The notes: a model not told the origin generated them from the sequence alone. A DNA stretch of 64,000 nucleotides from Ophiocordyceps camponoti-saundersi (nom. inval.) (GCA_003339415.1 PDHQ01000008.1:62001-126000); one strand, 5' to 3'. Positions 54,988 through 64,000 are shown, counted from the first letter of the stretch. A program made the numbers and translations.

Positions 54988-55798
54988 CGAGAGTTGATTT
55001 GCCGCCTCCAGGGCAGCCGGCTACAAACGCGATACCTGCCCTTGTGCGCTGAAGACGGTATATGCATGCGTGGCCGTCAGCCCAGAATTTGCCCTTCAAC
55101 CATTCCGCGTGAAGGGCGGGAAACGCTTCCAGCAGGTTCCGCATAGGGCCGTCGTAATTTTTCCATGCGATAGTGAATTTCCACCAGGCCTTTATTGCTT
55201 CCAGCGACGTTGGTTGATTGAGCAAGTTCACGGTTGCGCATTCGGCCTGAACCGTCTTCGCATTTGGTTCCCACCATATGGTGGTTGTCAGCGGCCAAGC
55301 GTCCTGTTTATCGTACACGACGAAGTCCGACAGAAGGCCTGTGCTGGGTGTTGTCTTCATCGCAAAGAAGGCTACTTTGTAGCTGATCTGGAAACGGCCG
55401 GAAACACGGTCAGCGCTATGATGGCGGAGACAGGTCCGAATTGTCGAGAAAGAGCCGGGTTGGAAACTGTGAGCTCTGACAGCCAGCAGACGATGACGAG
55501 TGCCTGTTGGTCGTTTCGCAGCCGAGAGTAACCTCAACACCGCTTTGGAGGAACAGTCTAGGCCAAGATTTTCCCTCTCGGATGGTTGTGCGACAGCCTG
55601 ACAGAAAACTTGCGGTAGACATAGTGACGTCCTCTTCGTCGTCGTCATTGTCGCGATTATGATCACACGCTCTGCCGTGCGAGTCCCAGACTCACGACGC
55701 ACACGCGCCCCCCTTGGTACCGCGCAGGCGCCGGCAGCTGGCTTGGGGTTGATACGAGGACTGGCGGGGCGGAGAAGTCGGGATGCCAGTTCGAGCAA
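54940..55798 (-). CDS. SF1 helicase N-terminal fragment with Walker A
   Basis: Open for about 280 codons. Near the end is AGIAFVAGCPGGGKSTLGAR, a canonical P-loop (GxPGGGKS) at about 55020-54988. Before it: AWWKFTIAWKNYDGPMRN and WADGHACIYRLQRTR. Other SF1 motifs follow elsewhere in the island, not here: the frame goes out of register after ITTAAADHP and Ulp1-like sequence begins. Probably the ATP-binding start of the same helicase family, fused by deletion or splicing to the protease. Confidence 0.55.
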
Positions 55799-55939
55799 CG
55801 AGGCACTTTAATGCGAAAGAGCATATGGCTAGTGCTCAACCCAGCAGGTAATGGAATTCGGCGGCCGACAAGTTCATCGTCTTCTCGAAGCAGGTAAACG
55901 GCGTGCCTTGAGATCGTGAGGGCAAGCTGGTCTTCCGGT

Positions 55940-56085
55940 GAGAGGTCTTGGAGCGTTCCAGAGAGATGACGACGTTCCTCAGCCTATCGTACGATCAGCA
56001 GACGTCCACGAGAGTGCATCGTACGAAGGAGATACGTACGAAGATAGCAGCCTGAACGTTAAAGAATATGACGTGTCCCCTTCTT
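55940..56085 (-). pseudogene. Repeated hypothetical family E, copy 2
   Basis: Minus reading HVIFFNVQAAIFVRISFVRC, then TLVDVC, TGA, SYDRLRNVVIS. See the copy at 33.3-33.65 kb. Confidence 0.4.
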
Positions 56086-56154
56086 GCTCTTCCGAGCCCG
56101 ATCCGTTACTGCGTAGAGCAAGGAATTTCCTTCAACGGGCTGCGTTTCTTCACC

Positions 56155-56436
56155 CTATTCGGCTGAGTGTAAAGATTGACGAGAAGAGGTATTGAGTTCC
56201 AACCCGTGACGTCGGCATAAAATCCGAAGACTGACAGCTCCATCCGATGAATCTGAGGATCCAGAGCTGCTATTGCCATCACAATTATTCTCGTTGACAA
56301 TGCAATTAGCACATCGATCTCCCATCACTCTGGCGACTTTGATGCAATGGTCAAAAGCCCGGGACACATTATTGTCACGGCAGAAGCTGCACCGGTCGAC
56401 GATCTCACCACGGCTTGCCACCATAATTCCTTCCAT
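56155..56436 (-). pseudogene. Six-cysteine exon, CANC subfamily
   Basis: The frame reads DRCSFCRDNNVSRAFDHC, then IKVARVMGDRCANC and IVNENNC, giving C-x2-C-x11-C-x10-C-x2-C-x6-C. This spacing equals that of the 27.3 kb copy within two residues although the sequence is otherwise different, which supports a shared metal-binding fold. A Ser/Asp tail follows (NSSSGSSDSSDG), also present near 43.46 kb. Open throughout; may be functional. Confidence 0.5.
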
Positions 56437-56635
56437 CTATTCTAAACACCTGAAAAGTCGAGCGATATGTCGCTGATCAGTATCATTTGGTTCCGTCATA
56501 GCGACGCCGAAACAGACGTTTCTCTTTGGCGAGAGTTGCATAACGCGGTCCTCATCATCCTATTTTGTCTTCTTATCTTCTGCCCTGCTCAATCTGCTCT
56601 TTTCGGGACTCACCATCGTCGCATGGCACTTCACG

Positions 56636-56830
56636 TGACAGCGGTAATTGGTTGACAAGATGCCATCAATGGCGCCGCAATAAAAGGCTCGGTCGAGGAT
56701 GCTTGTCTGTCGCTGTTTTGCGAAAACTGATGGAACGTCTGGGACGTCTGCGAGGACATAGATGGGGCCGAACTGGCGGGGATCACCGATGAAGATACAT
56801 GCCGCTTCAAGGCTGCCGCGCGCCCGCTCT
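56636..56830 (-). pseudogene. SF1 helicase fragment (motif III region)
   Basis: Minus reading AACIFIGDPRQFGPIYVLAD, then VFAKQRQTSILDRAFYCGAI and ILSTNYRCH. Closely related to the copies at 35.7, 50.9 and 52.5 kb. Cut at both ends. Confidence 0.6.
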
Positions 56831-56964
56831 TGTTCTCCTTGGAGCGCTTGGATTCCCTCGGTTTGCCCTTGATTTCCGATACATCCCTGTGCACTTGGTC
56901 CGGCTTTGTGAAGGCTGGGATAGCTTTATCGGGGCACAAAAAGGCCGCGTAGTCCTTGCCACAA

Positions 56965-57805
56965 TTAACGCATCTCATCTTCGGTCATGCATTGGTTCGC
57001 GGCGTGGCCGAAGATGAGGCAGTGGTTGCATTGTATCGTCAGATTAAATCGTTTACCCAGAGTGTGCACCGAGCCTGTGAGTTCGTGATACTGAAAGAGA
57101 CGGGTTAGCGGTTCGTGCGTCGGAACCGCGTTCTTGTTCATGAGGATCAATGATCCCAATCGCGCCCTCGTCGTTGCGACGATCAATCTCTCTGAATCGT
57201 TCACAAACCCACATGCGTCGGAGCGCACAAAGTCGACGATGACCAGCTCTGCTTGTCGAAATTGGAGGAATCGCCGGTTGAAAGACAGAAGAAGGTTTCT
57301 CTTGTATGATCTGATGACGAGGAAGACGCGGTAACAGAAGAGGTGGTTGAATTGACGGATAGAAATGAAGAATTGATGAAAAGCTTAAATATCTGGAAGA
57401 GAAACAAGTGGAAGCGGTCTTGTAGCAAAAGCATTCGCATCCTACTCGAAGGAACATGTCGAGGTTAGCACCTCCGAAGATCCGGTAATGACTTTGGACT
57501 GGCCCACTCTCTCTGACCGGGGGGAAGTCAGTGTGAGAAAGACTCACTGGATCCTGAGGTCGCTTATGTGTCGTGATTTCTCCCTCAAGGCCGACAACAG
57601 ATGGGACAGGACTCACCAACCTCAGGTGTGGGGGTATTGCGGCAGGGACAAGATTTTCGTCGGAAGTGAGGTCATCTCCCAGGTCTTCGTCATGGTGTGT
57701 GAACGCATCGAATAGCTGCTGATCTGTCTGAACAGTCAGGTTTTCGACCGTCATCCCAGGCGGGCGCTCCCTGTTGATCGCCGTCCACGAAGTCATATTT
57801 GGCAC
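56965..57805 (-). pseudogene. SF1 helicase C-terminal part with zinc-knuckle-like end
   Basis: Starts with FDAFTHHDEDLGDDLTSD (near 57,710) in one frame; later (57228-56965) another frame has GFVNDSERLIVATTRARLG, SLILMN (motifs V-VI), and finishes TIQCNHCLIFGHAANQC, a C-x2-C-x9-C resembling a zinc knuckle. Order and spacing suggest one gene with an intron or decay between. The 250-codon frame running through both is partly a shadow. Confidence 0.5.
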
Positions 57806-57819
57806 GCGTGCCTTCGTCG

Positions 57820-58376
57820 GGTCAGGTTGCCCTCAAGGATGGGATCTCAAGATAGAATAGTTCAGAGGTGTTGGTCGAGAACGCGTCAACAGTAGAGGCT
57901 CTCGACTGTGCAGCGAGTGCGAGCATTTTCTCTTTGCCCTTCTCAATGTAACCACAGCACTGGTCTTTCATCTTTCCGTGTGTAGCTCGGACGTTGCTTT
58001 CTCGCATTCCATGCAAGGGTAATTCTTCAACGTGGTGACGGGTTCCGCTCTGAGACGACGCGGTCTGTCAATAACTGAGAGGCTGCGCAAGAAACACCGG
58101 CAGTTAGCCGGAGGTGCTTCGACGACTGGTGGGGAAAATCCCAATTCTTTTCTCTGAGCGTGATTGTAGGTTCCAGCCAGAGTATGTCTGCCACCGTACA
58201 TGTGAAGGACTTGAGAAATCTCCTCACAGAACAGCTGCTGTGGGCAAAGTGTGTAGAGGATTAAACTGGGGAGAATGCCGCAATAAAAACAGCAGAGAAC
58301 CCATGATACAAGGGGGGAGAGAGTTGAAATGCTGAGAGGAAGAGTGCAATGCAATCGTCGACCATGACGATACCAA
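57820..58376. other. No recognised gene
   Basis: Short CT-rich minus frames only. It lies downstream (minus sense) of the 60-bp tandem repeats. Confidence 0.35.
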
Positions 58377-58563
58377 GTCATTTGGAAGGGAGTGTGTAGC
58401 TCGGGTTGAGCTAGGCAGCTTGATGAGGAAAGATCCATTCATTGGGAGGGGAGTGTGTAGCTCGGGTTGAGCTTGGGATCTTTATGAGGGTAGATCCATT
58501 CATTTGGAGGGGAGTGTCGTGTAGCTTGGGTTGAGTGTGACAGTTTGATGAGGATAGATCCAT
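58377..58563 (-). repeat. Tandem repeat, three units of about 60-64 bp
   Basis: Units begin near 58377, 58437 and 58498 with TCATTTGGAGGGGAGTGT or variants and end GAT..AGATCCAT. Read from the minus strand each unit gives about 20 residues (for example MNGSTLIKIPSSTRATHSPP). Confidence 0.7.
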
Positions 58564-59344
58564 GTTCAAAGGCATGAGATGCCCGACAGGAGGAGAGAAG
58601 GGCAAAGGGAAGAAGAGAGATTCTGAAAAGGGATTCGTAGGGGATGCAACGATAGGCCTGCTTCTCGAGAAGGATAGGAAGGGGTGGTGATTCAAAAAGA
58701 AAAGGAAGTAAAAACCTTTTTAATGATGCAGTAGAGGATGAAGCATTTCAGAATGCGAGCTTGGAGTCGTCTCCAACCAGAAGAGCGTCTCATCAGATTC
58801 CATCTCCAGAGGAATCATCTGTAGAGAAATCATCTTGATGAAAGCAAAGAAGGATGAATAAATGATTTTCTGAATCAAAGACAAGTCTCATGCTTCCCAT
58901 GAAAGGGGGGATGCAGAGGAGTGAAGAAGAAGACGATGAAAAGTCTGCAGAGGAAGAATCTGAAGAGAAGGGAAGGGGAAAAAAGAGAGAGTAGAAATCG
59001 ACGCGTGGGAGATTCTTGATATAGCCCTCCGCCTTGGGGGGCCATAGGAGCCGGTACGTACTGATCCCCGTTTGCACTTGTCGGCTGCCAGCTGACAAGC
59101 GCCGATCCCGGAACGCGGGATCTAATGGGTCCGTCATCGGTCGAGACCCATTTCAGAATCACGTGCCGTATAAACTTGAAAGCGAAATTCAACTTCAAGC
59201 GATGAAGAAATTCCTTTCTTTTTCATGAGATAAAAAGGAAATCACCAAGCGAATCTTGTCTCGGCTTTCTTTCAACATCTCCTCTCTCATCCTCTCTATA
59301 CCGACTATTCGGAGAAGCCGGCAAACTTCATCTTCCCGGAAAGG
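58564..59344. promoter_or_regulatory. Divergent upstream region; promoter-like module shared with 42 kb
   Basis: On the minus strand: CACGTG (59160), GTCAGCTGGCAGCC (near 59090), GTGCAAACGGGGATC, GGAGGGCTATATCAAG (near 59020), then a CT-rich leader and a short frame MGSMRLVFDSENHLF. This repeats the order of elements at 41.85-42.07 kb. On the plus strand the right part must also hold the HGH1 promoter. Confidence 0.45.
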
Positions 59345-60620
59345 ATGCCGACGGAGCTGGAAGAGGCACGTCTCTCTAAGCCACTGCACTCAACCGATGA
59401 TCCACTAAGTTGAGGAGGGAGGCAAGTGGTGGAGGAATCTTGCTAATCAGGCCTACGTACAGCTCGTCGGCTTCATTGCCCATCCGAATCCGCAGATCAG
59501 ACTGGCTGCTACCGAGGCGTTGGTCCCGTACTCTACCGCCGAGATAGCAGTCTTCAAGGCAGATGACTTGAAACCCGTCCGGAACCTCGCGCTATTAGTC
59601 CGAGATCAACCGGTGCGTTTCAGCGGACTCATTCGACGAATTCGTTTGCGAATACTTACAAGCGGTAGAAAATCGCCGAGCATGTGCTCAATATCCTCAT
59701 CAATCTATCAGCAGATTCCGCCGTACTAGATCATCTAGCCAAAGACCAACGTCTTCTGGAGTTGCTATTCCAACGCATAGTGGTACGCATCTCCCCCCGT
59801 ACTCCTCGATTCCCCAATTAAGACAACCCAGGACAAACAAGAGCCCAACGCAAACCTGATATCCATGCTCCTCGCCAATCTAGCCAAATCGCAAGGTTTC
59901 GAAGACGCAATACTACAAGCAAGACAACCACCTCCTCCGGACCTCGGCGCCGACGACGTAGTCCTAAACCAACTTCTAGACCTCTTCGTCAAGGGTCACG
60001 ACGGCTGCTACAACAAGGCCGCCGACTACGATTACCTAGCCTACCTATTCGCAGACCTCGCCAAGAACGCCGACGTAAGACGCTATTTCGTCTCGCCTCA
60101 GCGCTACGACGACGTCATCCCCCTAGCGAAGATCAAAGTCTTCACAGAGCATCCTTCAACAATCCGACGCAAAGGCGTAGCCAGCACCATCAAGAACGTA
60201 GCCTTCGAAATCCAATCACACCCATCCTTCCTATCCGAGACAGGCATCAACATCCTGCCCTACATCCTCCTCCCCATCGCCGGCGCAGACGAATACGAAG
60301 CAGAAGACATCATGGAAATGTTACCGGATCTGCAGCTCCTCCCGCCGGATAAAGCGCGCGATCCGGATTGTGATGTTGTGCGGACGCACGTTGAGACCTT
60401 GACGCTGCTGACTACCACCCGCCAAGGCCGCGATCTGATGCGCGCCGTAAAGGTCTACCCTATCGTGCGTGAGACTCATCTTCGGGTTGATGATGAGGGT
60501 GTTAGGGAGGCTTGCGAAAGGCTGGTTCAGGTTCTTATGCGTGACGAGGAGCCGGATGCGAGCGAGCGTGTGCAGGAGATAGAGGAAGATGACGAAGATG
60601 ATGAGATTATACCCGTGTAA
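59345..60620 (+). CDS. HGH1: HGH1 family protein (eEF2 folding cochaperone)
   Basis: Four exons (59345-59365, 59463-59612, 59669-59782, 59832-60620) give 357 residues, near the usual size. The rebuilt N-terminus MPTELEE-LVGFIAHPNPQIR runs directly into armadillo-like repeats (KIAEHVLNILINLSADSAVL, LISMLLANLAKSQGFEDAIL), the central DYDYLAYLFADLAKNADVR and RRKGVASTIKNVAFE, and an acidic tail. Yeast Hgh1 helps translation elongation factor 2 to fold, with chaperonin and Hsp90 partners, in the cytosol. Intron 1 appears to be GC-AG (GCACGT donor), because no GT donor gives the conserved join. Introns 2 and 3 are GTGCGT..GGTAG and GTACGC..CCCAG. It marks the return to conserved single-copy DNA. 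Confidence 0.87.
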
Positions 60621-60934
60621 TGCTGTGGCTAATGAAGGATATGACTTGTTGCTAATACCGACGGATCATCAACCGTTGAAGGTAAGTACATACAGATTCG
60701 AGGAGGTCGCGACAAATTTACTGTGTTGGTCCTTCACAGGCTTCAAAGACGAAGCCAAAGACAAGTTTCGAAAGATAAGACAGTCCAGGTTGATGAAAAA
60801 GGGTCGATTTAGTTAAATCTGGATATAGAAAAAAGACGACTCCTCATCTCACGGCCCTTCAAAGCCGACAGAAGGCGACGAGAGGAGAAGATCAAGATGC
60901 AAGAAAAGAAATCGACCAAAACTTAAAGACCCAA

Positions 60935-63458
60935 TCACCTAGAGCTACCATCATCGCCAACATTCTCACGAAAGACACTCTTCTTGGCAAACGGCGGGAT
61001 GACGGGCGACTCCGGCCCTTCGACCGGCGACAAGGACTCCTCCTCCGTCATGGACGGCAACGCGCCTGCGCGTCTCGTCGAGTCGGAAGCCGCTTTCGGC
61101 CGGCTGCAGGGCTCGAGCGGCGAGCTGCTGCTTCCGAGCAGGGGAGAGTCCATGTATGCCACGCCCGACGTTTGCGACACGAAGCTGCTGTTGTCGCCCT
61201 GGCCGCAGATGGAGCTGCGGGAGGGGTCCGAGAGGGTGCGCAGCCTGTCGCTGGGCCCCAGGCTTGTGTGCTTCTGTATCACCTCTATGGGGGTGAGTCC
61301 CGTGTCGTGCAGTTCGACGGGCGGCGACGTGTCTGTTGTTTCGAAACCGTCAGTTGGCCATGCTGGGAAAAGGAAAACTTGGAAACACATAGAATCGACA
61401 AGAGTATAAGTGATAAACTCTCACCTGCCAGCTCTGCTACCTGCGTGTCTGCCATCTCGTGGTGAGCCGAAAGGGCGACACCGCCTTCGGGTGACAAGGG
61501 TGTGGCCAACGCCATGTCCGGTTCTGGCGATACGGCACCAGAGCTCGTTACAGTCGAAGACTTGCCAGCCGCTTGGCCCCTGACCCACGATCGAATCCGC
61601 ATGGCCGCCTCTTCCGAGTCCCCAGAGGCGCTGGATCGTGAACGTTGTCGCCTGTTCCAGCAACGTCGTGCGATCAAGGCCACGCCGACGAGAAAAACCA
61701 GGGGCACGAGCACGGAAGGAATGATGACTCGCTTGTAATTGATGCTATTGCTTTCTGCTTGAGCTTGTGGGAGGTCGGCGCGGCCGGCGATGACGGCGGT
61801 TTGATAGGGCCAGTATTTCTTAATCTTCCTGGTGTCGTACTTGTCTGCGAAGACGCGGGCCAGCTCCGACGATGCCCAGCCTGAGGGCACGGGCGAGGTT
61901 GCCGTCGCTGCTCCTTGGGCGGAACCTCCGATGGAAGCGCGAATCTTTTCGTGAACGCCGTAGTCACCGTGTTTCGTCGGGTCGTACGAATCCATCCACT
62001 CTCCGCTGGTGATGTTGAAGACGATGACCGGTCCCTTGTCGAGACAAGAGGGAAGGTCGCCCTGCTCTGCGGCATAGCCACCGAAGACCATCATCTGGTC
62101 GGGGTACGGCAAGAAACAACGGTGGCCGGCGCGGGCATGTATCTCGGTGCCCTCGTTGAGCCGGGTCCAGGTGAAGGAAGGCAATGAGAGAACCCAGACG
62201 TCGTCGTAGAAGGGGTTTCGCGGATGTATGCCGTCGAAGCCGCCATAGTAATAGATGTTGAAGCTTGAGCCATCGGCAGCGGGAGCGACGACAGCGCATC
62301 CCCTTGTGCGCGTTCCGGGCCCGCCTTTTGTAGCCTGCTTATACCAGCTGTCGCCGGCGACATCGTAAATGTCGATGACGCTCATAAAAGACGGACTCTC
62401 TTGCATCTAACACTTGTAGTCAGCCTGTGATTTCTCTATATTCCGCCTTTTCTCTTCTTGAGCAACTCACGCTTGCTGTTTCGTCCTCAGACTTGTGAAT
62501 ATTGGATGCCCACTCGGGATAAAGCACACCGCCAAGAACGACAAGAATGCCCTGCTTTCCGACGGGAACCCAGACGACCTCGGCGTTGGAGCGGGCCTGA
62601 ATTCTTGACGGTAGGGTGGCGTTGGTCCACTTCTCCCTCAGCTCGACGGACATGTCGAGCGTGATGAGGGTGTCAGAGACGTTCATTGCGCGCGTGGACC
62701 CGTTGATGCTCGGGTTTGAGAGAATAGGTCCCTTGGAGGGCGAAGCCAACCCAGAAAAGTACCAAGCCTTACTCTCGGACGGAGCGCTGGCAGAGGCACC
62801 ATAGGCAAGGTAGCGCGTAACGCCTTCACCTAGACTCGCTTCGCGGAACCCCTCGCGCAGCAGAGGCTTGTCGGCTCCAGACTTGAAGGCCTGGTATTCG
62901 AGAACAGCATCGGCGGCGGGCTGGCGGTAGAGGACATCGTTACGGAGGAGGACGCCGCCGTAGAGGAAGAATTCGTTGTCGTTTGCGAGCATAGCGCCAT
63001 CGATGGCATTGGGCGAGGCGGTGATGCCATTTGCTTTGACAAGTTGACGTTTGAGGAGGAGGCCTGTGATGTTTGAGGACGGGTTGAAGGGTTCGGTGAG
63101 ATTGTATGTCAGGACGATGCCTTGGAAGTTGCCTTTTCTTTTCGTTAGTTGTCCGGACAGGCAACAGCGTGGGAAGAGCTGATGCGAACCTTGGTTGGAG
63201 GGCGCGGCTAGCTCGCCCGTGTCGAGGCCGGGGGTCCACCAGATCTCGCCCCCATCGAGATAGACGGTGTCGCGGATCAGGGCGGCTGAGAAGAACAAGT
63301 CAACAATGTGTCGTTCTTCGCGCATCTAACGCGTTCATCATCTACCTCGCGGCTGCTTCCAGTAGCAGATGCTGGTGTTGACTTGATGGTCGAGCCAATT
63401 ACTGAATTGGGCCGCTAAAGGCGCGACGAAGCCTAGGATCAGACAGCCGTGAGGTCTC
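60935..63458 (-). CDS. Secreted/transmembrane kelch-repeat protein
   Basis: Five exons (63458-63347, 63285-63190, 63132-62471, 62406-61425, 61362-60935) give 759 residues. MRPHGCLILGFVAPLAAQF is a likely signal peptide. The ectodomain has kelch-type blades: VYLDGGEIWW, FFLYGGVLLR, NIYYYGGFDG..YDDVWVLSL and HRCFLPYPDQMMVFGG, with Asn glycosylation sites. One transmembrane helix (about residues 517-537, VIIPSVLVPLVFLVGVALIA) is followed by a basic stop-transfer and a Ser/Thr/Pro-rich cytosolic tail. The topology is that of fungal kelch cell-surface proteins of unknown ligand. All four introns are 57-64 nt with good acceptors; the first and second were placed because the joins restore signal-peptide-to-blade continuity. 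Converges on HGH1. Confidence 0.85.
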
Positions 63459-63868
63459 ATCGCTTGACCTATCGTAGGATGATCCGATGCGGGGAGACCA
63501 TTGCCTCGCTGTCGATTTCAAGGTTGTAGTAGCAACGATGGTTCTCAGTATGGTTAAACTGTTACGACGTTTCTGTCTACGAATCGCTTCGGCGGCAGTC
63601 AGTGACTGAGGACACACGAGCCAGGCTTGTCGCCCATTCGCCGTCTTTGTTGTCCACGGTAGCAGCAACTCCGGTCAATAGCCGGAGGGGGTGACGAGGT
63701 GCCGAATCGCGACAGGGGTGGCCTCTTCTTTTTTTGGCAAGCATATGTGTATGTATGTGTGCCTCGTGTTCAGGCAGAGGCGCACAAGAGGGGGCTTGGA
63801 ATAGAAAACAGGCCGCAGCTGAACGGCGCTTTTTTTTCCCGGTCTTCTTCCTTGTTATTTTTACTACC
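63459..63868. promoter_or_regulatory. Divergent promoter region
   Basis: About 410 bp between the kelch gene start (minus) and a possible gene start on plus. Contains GTATGTATGTGT repeats near 63748 and a T8 run near 63830. No clear TATA box. Confidence 0.4.
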
Positions 63869-64000
63869 ATGAGTCGCCGTCTTTCCTCCTGCAGCATTGC
63901 TCGTATTGTAGGCAGGCGATGTGCTGGCCCCAATGCAGGCCGCTTGTTGCTTGCCCTGTACGAAGCGAGATCGGCAGCGCCGGTAGCGATGCCTGGACCA
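63869..64000 (+). CDS. Possible gene start, truncated by window end (mitochondrial-targeting-like N-terminus)
   Basis: ATG at 63869 in a good context (ACCATGA) opens 44 codons with no stop before the window ends. MSRRLSSCSIARIVGRRC.. is rich in Arg and Ser and free of acidic residues for about 30 residues, as in mitochondrial presequences. No domain is reached, so the protein cannot be named. Confidence 0.4.
   Translation, partial: MSRRLSSCSIARIVGRRCAGPNAGRLLLALYEARSAAPVAMPGP

Noticed and set aside
57053..57805. 250-codon minus frame as a single intact gene
   Set aside because: Its first part is coding-like (FDAFTHHD), but its last 70 codons overlap the helicase motif V-VI reading in another frame; it is a chance read-through.
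16534..59000. Starship-type giant element with a DUF3435 tyrosine recombinase
   Set aside because: I found no tyrosine recombinase-like sequence near either border, so the label is not supported.

Overview
This window is fungal nuclear DNA from a filamentous ascomycete. The genes have short spliceosomal introns of about 50-150 nt (mostly GT-AG, CTGAC/CTAAC-type branch sites). The recognisable genes are typical of Pezizomycotina. The secreted enterotoxin-A-like protein and the general gene set suggest Hypocreales, perhaps an insect-associated lineage; that placement is inference.

Left arm (1-16.5 kb), gene-dense and conserved: eIF2B epsilon (GCD6, +), a HAD-type 'Swiss Army Knife' RNA-repair-like protein (-), a DUF167 protein (+), a secreted SGNH/GDSL esterase (-), a secreted protein with two degenerate heat-labile-enterotoxin-A-like domains (+), a 2.4 kb intergenic stretch with a small TA-flanked inverted-repeat element (MITE), and a CP2/grainyhead transcription factor (-). 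I rebuilt exon structures from splice sites and protein continuity.

Middle (16.5-59 kb), a gene-poor accessory island. It opens with a perfect G26/C26 inverted repeat and holds almost only broken, repeated coding fragments. Every fragment I could recognise is read from the minus strand: Ty3/gypsy reverse transcriptase, Ty1/copia integrase, at least seven pieces of an SF1 (UPF1/DNA2-like) helicase, two copies of a Ulp1/C48-like protease, a fungal kinase-like fragment, an HNH-like fragment, and more than a dozen copies of a cysteine-rich exon. The best copies of that exon fit C-x2-C-x(11-13)-C-x10-C-x2-C-x6-C, followed by an intron at a fixed place. Twice a Ulp1-like fragment is followed, within a few hundred bases and in the same orientation, by a cysteine-rich copy; once a helicase Walker A exon directly precedes the Ulp1-like fragment. 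I read this as decayed, nested copies of a multi-domain helicase/Ulp1/cysteine-rich gene system that may be mobile. I cannot name it. There are also two minisatellites (about 144-bp and 60-bp units), long direct repeats and a recurring promoter-like module. Many in-frame stops are C-to-T or G-to-A type, which would fit repeat-induced point mutation (RIP).

Right arm (59-64 kb), conserved again: HGH1 (+), a secreted/transmembrane kelch-repeat protein (-), and the first codons of a possible mitochondrial protein (+) that runs off the window.

Limits: no alignments or database searches were possible. Exon coordinates in the arms are base-level readings of splice sites. Fragment boundaries in the island are approximate.
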